Source of the DNA: Formosa haliotis
GTDB taxonomy: Bacteria > Bacteroidota > Bacteroidia > Flavobacteriales > Flavobacteriaceae
Reading direction: 5' to 3'
DNA length: 64,000 bases
NCBI RefSeq assembly: GCF_001685485.1
Contig: NZ_BDEL01000001.1
Location: 2,229,501 to 2,293,500, forward strand
Shown here one piece after another: positions 54,848-62,912 of the stretch. Every line of letters starts with the position of its first letter. The first letter of the stretch is position 1. The translations under genes and the position numbers were made by a program. The notes beneath the pieces were generated by a model. The model was given only the letters and a program-made list of their open reading frames with translations. It was not told the origin of the DNA and searched no databases.

Positions 54848-55885
54848 CTAAGTAGCAGGATTCGGAATATCTTCGTGTATTTTATTTATTTCAGCAATCA
54901 GCTCATCACTTAACTGCACATGTATGCTATCTATGTTTTCTTTTAACTGTTCTAGCTTTGAAGCTCCAATAATATTACTGGTTACAAAAGGTTGTTGTGT
55001 TACAAAAGCTAAAGCCATTTGTGCTAAACTCAACCCGTTATCTTGGGCTAATTTCAAATATGCAGTAGTTGCTTTCGTGCAATTTACACTACTATAACGT
55101 GCAAAACGCGGATATAAATTTAACCTCGAGTCCTCCCCTGCCTTGCCTTCTACATATTTCCCCGAAAGTACTCCAAATGCCATTGGCGAATAGGCTAGAA
55201 GTCCTAATCCTTCGCGCATAGCAATCTCTGCTAAATCACTTTCAAAAGTTCTATTTAATAAAGAATATGAATTTTGAATGGTTATTACTCTTGGTTTATT
55301 ATTATACTTAGCCTCCTCTAAATAACGCATGGCACCCCAAGCTTTTTCGTTAGAAATTCCTATATTTCTAATTTTACCAGCCTTTTGGGCCTTCTCTAAA
55401 CTATTTAAAACCTCGCTAAAATTATCGCCCCAAGGATCGTTTGGATTATGTTTATAATCTCGTGTTCCAAAAAAATTAGACTCGCGCTCTGGCCAATGTA
55501 ATTGATACAAATCTATATAATCTGTTTGTAAGCGTTTTAAGCTATTATTAATAGCATTTTCTATAGCGTCTGGGGCAAAACCATTCGTTCTTATATGTGC
55601 TGTGTAATCTCCTGTCCCTGCAATTTTAGACCCCAAGACAATATCGCTACGTTTCCCCGTTTTCTTAAACCAGTTTCCTATAATACGCTCGGTTTCGGCA
55701 TAGGTTTCTGCTTGGGCTGGCACAGGATATAATTCTGCTGTATCAAAGAAATTTACCCCCTGATCTACAGCATAATCCATTTGCTGAAATCCTTCGTCCT
55801 GGGTATTCTGGTTTCCCCAAGTCATGGTACCTAAACACAGTTTACTTACTTTTATATCGGTATGTGGTAAGGTCGTATATTTCAT
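54848..55885 (-). CDS. Aldo/keto reductase
   Basis: A 345-residue NADPH-dependent TIM-barrel oxidoreductase similar to Tas/YghZ-type reductases. The catalytic Asp and Tyr are in FFDTAELYP (about 47-55), the Lys in VLGSKIAGTG (about 82-91), the His in LYQLHWPERES (about 121-131), and the cofactor site in IGASKLEQLKENI near the C-terminus. Its stop-side neighbour is unrelated; the octaheme cytochrome gene lies 11 bases upstream on the same strand. Confidence 0.92.
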   Translation of the reverse strand: MKYTTLPHTDIKVSKLCLGTMTWGNQNTQDEGFQQMDYAVDQGVNFFDTAELYPVPAQAETYAETERIIGNWFKKTGKRSDIVLGSKIAGTGDYTAHIRTNGFAPDAIENAINNSLKRLQTDYIDLYQLHWPERESNFFGTRDYKHNPNDPWGDNFSEVLNSLEKAQKAGKIRNIGISNEKAWGAMRYLEEAKYNNKPRVITIQNSYSLLNRTFESDLAEIAMREGLGLLAYSPMAFGVLSGKYVEGKAGEDSRLNLYPRFARYSSVNCTKATTAYLKLAQDNGLSLAQMALAFVTQQPFVTSNIIGASKLEQLKENIDSIHVQLSDELIAEINKIHEDIPNPAT

Positions 55886-55895
55886 CTTATATTAT

Positions 55896-58076
55896 TTACT
55901 GATTTAACTGTCCTTTTAAAACACTCATTATCATATCGCTCTCTTCAATATGGCCTTGTTCTCGATAAATTAAAGCCAATAAATATTGAAAATCTTGATT
56001 TCCAGGTTGAATTTTTAAAGCCTTAGCTATAATTTTTTCAGCCGGTTCGTACTGTTTGTTTTGATAATAATAGGTCGATAAATTATACATAGATCGCGCA
56101 TCTGTAGGATCTAACTGAATCGCTTTTATTAAATCGGAAACAGCTGCATCGTTTTGCTTTAATTCGAAGTTTAACAGTGCTCTTAAATAATAAGGTCTAC
56201 CTGCTTTTGGCTCCTTTTTCATCCAAGTGTTTAAGGTATTAAATGCTGCATTTGTATTACCTTTTAAACTGTATGCTGTTGCTAAATTAGAATAGACTGG
56301 CATTAACAAACTATCTTTTTTAAGAGCCATTTCGTAGTTTTTAATTGCATTATCTATATCATTATTTTGAAAATAATAATCCCCGAGCTGCAATCTACCG
56401 GTAGAAAAATCGGCATTAGTAAACATCATGGTTTCTAATTCATTTCTAGCTTTACTCAAGGTAGTCTGATCTATAGCCGATAAGGTTTGAGCATCAATTC
56501 CAGATACCAATTGCATAGCTCCAATTCTAACCAAACGTGTTGTATCGTTTAAATGTTTCGCCGCAATAGAAACACGATCTTGCGGACTCACTTGTCGTAA
56601 TTTTTGAAGCGCACTATAGCGTACCATCGGCGATGGGTCGTCTAAACTTTTTAAAATCGCTTCAAACTGCTCTCTAGTTGTAATATTTATATTCTCTATT
56701 ACGGTAGAACGTGCTATTGCCGGATAATTCAAATTATTTATAAAAGTATCTAATTGCTTGCGCTCTTGCGTCGAGATATCAGATTTATTACTAATTAATA
56801 ATTGGTCTGAGAAGTGATCTGGTCTATCTGGACCATACCATTCTACAACTTGGTCTGCCGCCCATTTATCAGATTTATCTTGGTGGCATTGCGTACAAGC
56901 GTTAGGTGTACCATAGGCAACACTCTGGTCGGGTCTAGGCACTCTAAAACTATGATCGCGTCTGTAATCGTTACCCATATAAACAGCCCCCGTCATATGG
57001 CAATTTATACATCGTGAACCGTCTGTATCTTTTTCATGGAAATGATGTGAAGGTTCATTATAATTTGAGGTATGACATTGCAAACACAATCTGTTATCCT
57101 GAAATTTCACTTTTAAGGTATGCGGATCGTGGCAATCTGTACATCTTACACCTTCGTGATGCATTTTACTTTGAAGAAATGATCCGTACACATAATCTTC
57201 ATCTTCAATTTGTCCGTCGCCATGATAAAAATCGCTGGAAATATTTTGAAGCATATACTGATCTTCATAATGTGTTCCCGGTATCATTTTTTCTGTAAGT
57301 CGAGCGCGTCTTGAGTGGCAAGGCGCACACATATTCATTTGGCTAAACTGAGAGTTCCCAGGAATTATATACATGTTTTCTGTATGGATACTGTCTTGAA
57401 CATGTTCTGCCCAATACACATGTCGCTCGGCCGGACCATGGCAACTTTCGCAACTTACATTAATAACAGAATAGGTAGTATTAAAACTATCTGTTTCTAC
57501 ATCGTAATCTTTTTCTAAGTTAGTGGAATGACATTCGGCACACATGGTGTTCCAATTTTGTGCTGTTTCTGTCCAGTGCAACCAATCGTGCGGATCTAAT
57601 TTATCGCCAGCATATTGATGGTACCATTTATTTTGATCGGAATCCCAAGTTACACGAAGCACTTGTTTTCTTCCTCTATCAAAATCTATTAAATATTGCT
57701 GAAGCGGTGTCACCCCAAACGTATAAGTTATTTCGTAATCGGCCTCGCTACCATCAATTTCTTTAATATGAACATTAAATTTACCATTGTCTTTTGTAAA
57801 ATGATAAGATACACCATCTATTACAGTTTTCACATCGTTAAAATCGCCTAAAACAGTACTATCGTTAGCAACCTCCATGGCTAAATCATGATCGGACCCT
57901 TTCCAATCATCATACACCCCTTTATGGCATTCCATACATTGAGAATCTCCAACAAAGCCATCTTTATGTTTTAATTCTAATTGATCTATAGCAACGTAAT
58001 CTGATTGCTTTGGTTTAGAGTTACAGGCGGATAATAGCAACAATCCAATTATCCAAAACGCCAGTTTTTTATACAT
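55896..58076 (-). CDS. Octaheme c-type cytochrome lipoprotein with HEAT and TPR repeats
   Basis: A 726-residue exported protein. The signal peptide ends in lipobox LLLSAC (Cys about residue 18). Eight heme-binding CxxCH motifs cover about 50-400: CMECH, CAECH, CESCH, CAPCH, CTDCH, CLQCH, CINCH and CTQCH. They are followed by HEAT-like helices (about 470-560) and about four tetratricopeptide repeats to the C-terminus. The family is related to cytochrome c554/DmsE-like multihemes with a TPR. A periplasmic or surface electron-transfer role is inferred, substrate unknown. It precedes the aldo/keto reductase by 11 bases. Confidence 0.92.
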   Translation of the reverse strand: MYKKLAFWIIGLLLLSACNSKPKQSDYVAIDQLELKHKDGFVGDSQCMECHKGVYDDWKGSDHDLAMEVANDSTVLGDFNDVKTVIDGVSYHFTKDNGKFNVHIKEIDGSEADYEITYTFGVTPLQQYLIDFDRGRKQVLRVTWDSDQNKWYHQYAGDKLDPHDWLHWTETAQNWNTMCAECHSTNLEKDYDVETDSFNTTYSVINVSCESCHGPAERHVYWAEHVQDSIHTENMYIIPGNSQFSQMNMCAPCHSRRARLTEKMIPGTHYEDQYMLQNISSDFYHGDGQIEDEDYVYGSFLQSKMHHEGVRCTDCHDPHTLKVKFQDNRLCLQCHTSNYNEPSHHFHEKDTDGSRCINCHMTGAVYMGNDYRRDHSFRVPRPDQSVAYGTPNACTQCHQDKSDKWAADQVVEWYGPDRPDHFSDQLLISNKSDISTQERKQLDTFINNLNYPAIARSTVIENINITTREQFEAILKSLDDPSPMVRYSALQKLRQVSPQDRVSIAAKHLNDTTRLVRIGAMQLVSGIDAQTLSAIDQTTLSKARNELETMMFTNADFSTGRLQLGDYYFQNNDIDNAIKNYEMALKKDSLLMPVYSNLATAYSLKGNTNAAFNTLNTWMKKEPKAGRPYYLRALLNFELKQNDAAVSDLIKAIQLDPTDARSMYNLSTYYYQNKQYEPAEKIIAKALKIQPGNQDFQYLLALIYREQGHIEESDMIMSVLKGQLNQ

Positions 58077-58314
58077 GCTTTTCTTTTATTTAAGGCAGGA
58101 CTAATTTAAGATTAATTTATAATTCTGCCTTATCTTTTACTTTCTTTATATTAACTATAAATAAGACGAGTTCTTGTATTCTAACCGCGATAGCTTACAC
58201 GAACTCCGTTTTAAAATAATGAAATAATAGTGTTAAAGAGATGGAATTATATTGGATTCCTCTTATATACAATAAGCAGATATCCATTCTAGCGAAGACG
58301 CCCTCACAACCTCT
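58077..58314. other. Region upstream of the octaheme gene
   Basis: About 240 bases with no ORF. The promoter of the octaheme cytochrome gene should be here. It borders the first copy of the locus repeat. Confidence 0.4.
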
Positions 58315-58411
58315 AGAAATTGCAGATTCAGCGTAGTGAATCTTTTCGTGTGGTTTATTCTAAATTAAATCCTGAAATACAACCATATTGTCAATTAAAC
58401 CTTATTCCCCT
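58315..58411. repeat. Locus repeat, copy 1
   Basis: About 100 bases starting GAAATTGCAGATTCAGCGTAG. It continues without a break into the 3' end of the downstream partner gene. Copies 2 and 3 (59867-59985 and 62497-62612) are fuller at the left. The shared core includes a cacgaaa/tttcgtg inverted repeat in copies 2 and 3. Confidence 0.75.
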
Positions 58412-58430
58412 GCATAACCCTAATCTAAAA

Positions 58431-59129
58431 TTACTCATCCACCACACGTTGCAACCGTACAGTAGTACCATTTTTATTTTTTACTTCTAGATATTTACGA
58501 CCTTGTTTTACAATTTCTAAAGTATCTGTTTGATTCAATATTGGTAATCCCTCACCTTGATTTTGCATAAAAACAGAAATCTCATAATTATAATTTCTAT
58601 CAACTATGAGGTTATATGGTTTATACCCTAAATTGGACAACATAAATTGTAGATTATTTTTTTCTTTTTTAAGCCTAAAAACAGCTACACCGCTATTATT
58701 CGCAGCAACACCACTATAACCATATTTTGACAAACTATCCTTATACATTACACTTGCTGCGGGAGGATCTAGCACTTTATGATTTAAATCGAACAAAACA
58801 AATTTTATGCAAATTGAATCTTTATTATTTCTCCAAATTTTGGAGATATGATATCCTATTTTTATTGGTTCTGTTAAATCGTAATTCAAAATTAATGAAT
58901 CGTTTTTTATTTGATAATGACCTTTACCATATTTATCATCACCCAAACTCGCTCCTGAATGGTACTCAAAAATTCCATTTTTCTTAAAATCAAAGAAATT
59001 ATAATGCTCTTGATTAGGCATTAAATTACTATATCTTCCTTCAATACTTTTTTGTCCATAAAACTGACTAAATGAACATAAAATGAATATTATAAAAACA
59101 GACTTAATCACACTTCGTTCCTTTCGCAT
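58431..59129 (-). CDS. Secreted partner protein B2 (paralogue of 59994-60701)
   Basis: About 232 residues from ATG 59129 (four codons inside the longest frame, chosen because MRKERSVIKS begins the signal peptide in both paralogues). The signal peptide (about 1-25) is followed by a divergent N-terminal region (about 26-75) and a C-terminal part almost identical to the paralogue, from GKGHYQIKNDSLILNYDL to the end (RLQRVVDE). This part includes a SGVAVFRLKKEKNNLQFML segment like a carboxypeptidase-regulatory beta domain. The first 26 bases overlap the last codons of a zincin gene remnant. I do not recognise a named family. Role inferred: partner of the zincin lipoprotein. Confidence 0.7.
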   Translation of the reverse strand: MRKERSVIKSVFIIFILCSFSQFYGQKSIEGRYSNLMPNQEHYNFFDFKKNGIFEYHSGASLGDDKYGKGHYQIKNDSLILNYDLTEPIKIGYHISKIWRNNKDSICIKFVLFDLNHKVLDPPAASVMYKDSLSKYGYSGVAANNSGVAVFRLKKEKNNLQFMLSNLGYKPYNLIVDRNYNYEISVFMQNQGEGLPILNQTDTLEIVKQGRKYLEVKNKNGTTVRLQRVVDE

Positions 59130-59283
59130 TGCTATTTCCATTTTGCTCGTTTGTTAATGTTTTTGAGATATTTTGTCTATCGATTAAATTAGGAACCAAA
59201 GCTTTAAAAGCATCCGTTTCAGTAATAATATTACCACTAGAATCCACTTGAAATAACCCTCCTAAAGCCATGCTTCTATAATA
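59104..59283 (-). pseudogene. 3' remnant of a second zincin lipoprotein gene (A2')
   Basis: The last about 59 codons of a paralogue of the zincin gene at 60676-62203. They read YYRSMALGGLFQVDSSGN and end NEQNGNSNAKGTKCD at a TAA stop. There is no start and no zinc motif; upstream the sequence becomes unrelated (gene C). It overlaps the start of partner B2 by 26 bases, exactly as the intact copy overlaps partner B1. It is best seen as an orphan 3' end left by recombination. Confidence 0.82.
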
Positions 59284-59327
59284 AGCTAGTGGGATTTTAA
59301 ATCCGATCTTACATCTGAGCCACTTAT

Positions 59328-59834
59328 TTAATGGGATGTTATTGTAACTGCAACCTTGTACTTAACATATTTTGTTTTACTTATGTTATATAAAAAATAA
59401 ACATCCTTAAAACTTAAAGGTTTTCCTGTATCCAGCTCTTTACCATTTATTTGCTTCCAGCCTTCTGTTTTAAACCAATTGTAATCTACTAATTTTAAAT
59501 TTTGTAAATCGTAATCATCTAATTCTACAATTTCTTTAGATAAAATTCTAAATGTAAATTTAGGAACATGTATATTTAAATTATCCCTGCCACCTTCAGG
59601 GTCAAAATAATACCTCCCTTCTTTTTTAGCTATTCTAACTTCCTCTTGGTGATATTCGTATTCTTTTCTACCTAAAATGTTGATATATTCTAGGTTTTCA
59701 TCAAAATTGCCAGGAATAAAATATTCACTGTTATTCTCATTAAGAACAAAATATACATCTTTTTGTTTTTGAGAAAATAAAATAAAAGGCAATACAATAA
59801 TAATGGATATTAATATTTTTTTATTTACATTCAT
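59328..59834 (-). CDS. Hypothetical secreted protein (gene C)
   Basis: About 168 residues from ATG 59834 (nine codons inside the longest frame, where the signal peptide starts with MNVNKKILISIIIV). The signal peptide ends near LFSQ. The mature part is beta-rich and ends with YKVAVTITSH; no motif is recognised. It lies between the repeat copy 2 and the zincin remnant and thus may be an inserted or partner gene of the same kind of locus. Confidence 0.65.
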   Translation of the reverse strand: MNVNKKILISIIIVLPFILFSQKQKDVYFVLNENNSEYFIPGNFDENLEYINILGRKEYEYHQEEVRIAKKEGRYYFDPEGGRDNLNIHVPKFTFRILSKEIVELDDYDLQNLKLVDYNWFKTEGWKQINGKELDTGKPLSFKDVYFLYNISKTKYVKYKVAVTITSH

Positions 59835-59866
59835 TAGTTCCCGAATTTCTATAATTTTCAATAACC

Positions 59867-59985
59867 CACGCTACCGCACGAAATCGCAGATTCAGCGTAG
59901 CTAATCCTTTCGTGTGGTTCATCCTAATTATATACTGAAATACAACTTAATTGTCAATTAAACTTTATTCCCCTGAATAACCCTA
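59867..59985. repeat. Locus repeat, copy 2
   Basis: About 119 bases starting CCACGCTACCGCACGAAATC. Contains CACGAAA and TTTCGTG as inverted arms around GCAGATTCAGCGTAGCTAAT. It sits directly after the stop of partner B1 (59994) and before gene C. Confidence 0.82.
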
Positions 59986-59993
59986 ATCTAAAA

Positions 59994-60701
59994 CTACTTA
60001 TCTACCACACGTTGCAACCTTACAGTAGTACCATTTTTGTTTTTTACTTCTAAATATTTACGACCTTGTTTTACAATTTTTAAAGTATCTATTTGATTTA
60101 ATATTGGTAATCCCTCTCCTTGATTTTGCATAAATACAGAAATCTCATAATTATAATTTCTATCTACTACCAGGTTATATGGTTTATACCCTAAATTGGA
60201 CAACATAAATTGTAGATTATTTTTTTCTTTTTTAAGCCTAAAAACAGCTACACCGCTATTATTAGCAGCAACACCACTATAACCATATTTTGACAAACTA
60301 TCCTTATACATTACACTTGCTGCGGGAGGATCTAGCACTTTATGATTTAAATCGAACAAAACAAATTTTATGCAAATTGAGTCTTTGTTATTTCTCCAAA
60401 TTTTGGAGGTATGATATCCTGTTTTTATTGGTTCTGTTAAATCGTAATTTAAAATTAATGAATCGTTTTTTATTTGATAATGACCTTTACCATAATGGTT
60501 TTTTCCTAACTCTCCTTCCACATCCTTCTTAAAAATGCCATTTTCTATAAAGGTAAATCTTATACATGTTCCATTATCTACAACACCATCACAATAGCTG
60601 TAAGTATTATTTAATAGGCATTGCGAGAATACAGAAGTATGAAAGCCTAAAAACATTGAAAAAATGATTAAAATTCTAGTCACACTTTTCTCCTTTCGCA
60701 T
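59994..60701 (-). CDS. Secreted partner protein B1
   Basis: About 235 residues from ATG 60701 (eight codons inside the longest frame, since MRKEKSVTRILIIF begins the signal peptide in both paralogues). The signal peptide ends near VFSQ. The N-terminal 50 residues (CLLNNTYSYCDGVVDNGTC) differ from paralogue B2, then the sequence is almost identical from GKGHYQIKNDSL on. The start overlaps the last 26 bases of the reconstructed zincin gene. No named family is recognised. An extracellular partner or inhibitor of the zincin is inferred only from this coupling. Confidence 0.72.
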   Translation of the reverse strand: MRKEKSVTRILIIFSMFLGFHTSVFSQCLLNNTYSYCDGVVDNGTCIRFTFIENGIFKKDVEGELGKNHYGKGHYQIKNDSLILNYDLTEPIKTGYHTSKIWRNNKDSICIKFVLFDLNHKVLDPPAASVMYKDSLSKYGYSGVAANNSGVAVFRLKKEKNNLQFMLSNLGYKPYNLVVDRNYNYEISVFMQNQGEGLPILNQIDTLKIVKQGRKYLEVKNKNGTTVRLQRVVDK

Positions 60702-62203
60702 TTCTGTTTCCAATTGCTTCATCATTATTTATTTTTTAATATTATCTCTGTCATTTTCATTAGGAACTAATTCTTTAAAGGAATTTGTGTCTTCATAGAT
60801 TGGATTTCCATTATTATCCAATAAAAAATTACCATTAACACCCTTTTTCACATTTACTAAGCCTGCAAAAGCCATACTTCTATAATAATCCCAACCCAAA
60901 TTACCACCTGTTCCATATTCTATATCCCATGTTAACAAAGACATAGCAATTGCATCAACATACTGCCCCATAAACTCATGATGAAATTTATTTGAATTAA
61001 TATCCGTAATGCCATTATCAATAGCATATTCCTCCATTTTATTTTTAAAATCTATTCCGTCCTCGAAGGTCAGCGCGTTACCATACCTCAAATTTAGATA
61101 GGCATGAACAATTTCATGTATCATAGTTCTTGCAATTGACAATTGTGTAGCATTTTTTAAATAAGAATCACTTATAGTAATTTTTCCTCCTGATGTACTT
61201 GCATTTTTGCCTTCACCGAGTGAATTATTTTGTATTGATAAATGAAAAATATCAGAATCATTAAACAACTTTAAAATAGCGTCAGAAAAAGTAAGAGTAA
61301 TATTTTGGTTTGGATACATTATTTTCTGCAACAAATCTTTGTTTATCATTTCATTTTGAAGTTGAGTAAAAATACTTTTTGCACAGGGATCCGTCAAATC
61401 ATTAATAATCCTATCTTCCAACAACCCAGTTGTTGGTCCACTAAGGCCGCCACCATATCCCCAAGTGTTACAGGCCACCTCGCACATATTTGAACCACCT
61501 CCAGAGCCATACAAATCTTCTAATCTTAAATAATTCAAATCTGTATTCTTCGGAGCCGTTATAACAACTTCACTTAAATTATTCATATTACACATACAAT
61601 ACGAATCTGACTTTTCATGTCCGCATAGAGACCGACATTCTGCACCATCGTCTCGACCCTGTGCTAAAGAAACATTATTCCCTGTTTCTTCATAAACATG
61701 GGTAATATCTCCGTTATAAACTCTAAATCCTTTTTTATAATGCCCTTCTAAATCTGACAATAATATCTGACCCGAAAAATTTTCTGTATCATATATCAAA
61801 CTTGTATTCATATGCAGTACAACACTCTGCAAACTATCGTTTACTTTTAGTAATAATAACCTTGAATATAAATTTTTGTATTGGGTTGCAACAGGTACAA
61901 CTGTTAGTTGCGCTTCAGTGTTCGTGATATTTTCTAAAGTTAAATTATCACTATAAATGGTGTCTATAAAAATTTCTTGACGTTGTTGGGAATTATCTTT
62001 AGTTTTTGATTCCGCTATAAATAACAATGCTTCTTTTTTAGATACTGTAGAAAAATGTTCGGTTTGTAGTTCTGGTGCAATTTCGGAATCTTTATCGCAA
62101 CCCACGAATACCATTAATAGGCTTAAAAAATAAAAAAGTTGTTTAAATGAATTGTTTTTGGTTTTTGGTTTTTGGTTTTTGGTTTTTGGTTTTTGGTTTT
62201 CAT
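60676..62203 (-). CDS. Zincin-motif lipoprotein (A1), with possible phase-variable start and 3' frame break
   Basis: The open frame 62114-60729 encodes 461 residues. It starts inside a lipoprotein signal peptide (LLMVFVGC), has a Cys-rich stretch (CRSLCGHEKSDSYCMCN), a linker with SEVVITAPKN, and a C-terminal zinc-peptidase region. IARTMIHEIVHAYLNLRYG carries the zincin motif HEIVH (about 331-335), and HHEFMGQYVDAIAMSLLTWD follows. The only good ATG, at 62203, is followed by six perfect 7-bp repeats that place it one frame out. At the 3' end, one extra base in the T6 run 60732-60737 would extend it to a tail matching the remnant A2' (NNDEAIGNRNAKGEKCD). A surface metallopeptidase or effector is inferred. 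Confidence 0.75.
62153..62200 (-). repeat. 7-bp tandem repeat in the zincin leader
   Basis: On the minus strand, six perfect copies of CAAAAAC (62195-62154) follow ATG 62203 and a partial unit AAAAC. The distance from ATG 62203 to the in-frame signal-peptide codon 62114 is 89 bases, two more than a multiple of three. Adding one unit (7) or removing two (14) gives a continuous K/T/N/Q-rich leader followed by the lipoprotein signal. Slipped-strand mispairing here would switch the gene on or off. Confidence 0.8.
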
Positions 62204-62448
62204 AAGTATATATTAAATAATTAATAGCAAATTTGGGATAATAGGATTAAAATGGTTTGTCTACCTCATAAATTTCACAATTAGATTTTTACTAATTTTT
62301 ATCAACTCCACTAGATATATCTCAAAATACACCTTTTTTAACTAATGTTTCGTTTTATTTTTAACATAATTACAACAAATAAAACGTATAACAAATGACA
62401 ATTGTCATGTATTTCAGAAAATTATAAAAATTCATTTTGAACCCGATA
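62204..62448. other. AT-rich region upstream of the zincin gene
   Basis: About 245 bases with no ORF. On the minus strand a TTTG motif followed about 17 bases later by a TATA-like box lies upstream of ATG 62203 and may be the promoter. Confidence 0.35.
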
Positions 62449-62469
62449 GCGCGGACTTATAGTCCGTGC
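62449..62469. repeat. REP-like palindrome
   Basis: GCGCGGACT and AGTCCGTGC form a 9-bp stem with one wobble and a 3-base loop. Similar GC-rich palindromes are scattered between genes in Bacteroidota and may be REP elements; here it is next to the third locus repeat. Confidence 0.6.
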
Positions 62470-62496
62470 CATAAACATATTATTAAATCGGTAACC

Positions 62497-62612
62497 CCCG
62501 CTACCGCACGAAATCGCAGATTCAGCGTAGCTAATCCTTTCGTGTGATTCCTTCTAATTAAATCCCAAAATATTGAAAACAATTTAATTGTCAATTAAAC
62601 TTTTTCCCCTAA
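62497..62612. repeat. Locus repeat, copy 3
   Basis: About 116 bases starting CCCGCTACCGCACGAAATC, with the same inverted arms and the same AATTTAATTGTCAATTAAAC as copy 2. It has no partner gene in front, so it may be the tail of a lost third unit. Confidence 0.8.
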
Positions 62613-62680
62613 ATCATCTATAGCAATTCAATAATTCATCAAACTTAAAACCAAAAATCCAATAATCCCCAACCAAACAA

Positions 62681-62725
62681 ACAGAGTCCACCAATTCCAG
62701 TAAAGCCAGAATGGGTGGACTCCGT
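62681..62725. repeat. Inverted repeat of unknown function
   Basis: GAGTCCACC (from 62684) and GGGTGGACTC (62713-62722) form the ends of a hairpin with about one mismatch and an inner CCAATTC/AATGG part. Neither side is a gene. It could be a terminator or a mobile-element footprint; I cannot tell which. Confidence 0.5.
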
Positions 62726-62912
62726 TATAAACTATGAAAAAGTTTTTACTTATACCATTTCTCATTTAAAATAACCGTAATAAAACGCCCTTTTTTCCTT
62801 TCTATTTCAGAATAAAAAGAAACCGTAACTAAGGCTATGCTTTATTTTTATTCCTTATATAAAGAAAAAAATCATCATTTTCTTTTACGATAATTTCAAA
62901 CAAAAACTGGTA

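Noticed and set aside
58431..60701. Classical toxin-immunity pair
   Set aside because: The partners have signal peptides and are over 200 residues, and the zincin has no typical trafficking domain. I keep only the looser idea of a coupled partner.
58315..62612. CRISPR-like array
   Set aside because: Only three repeats, over 1.5 kb apart and separated by genes; no short regular spacers and no cas genes.
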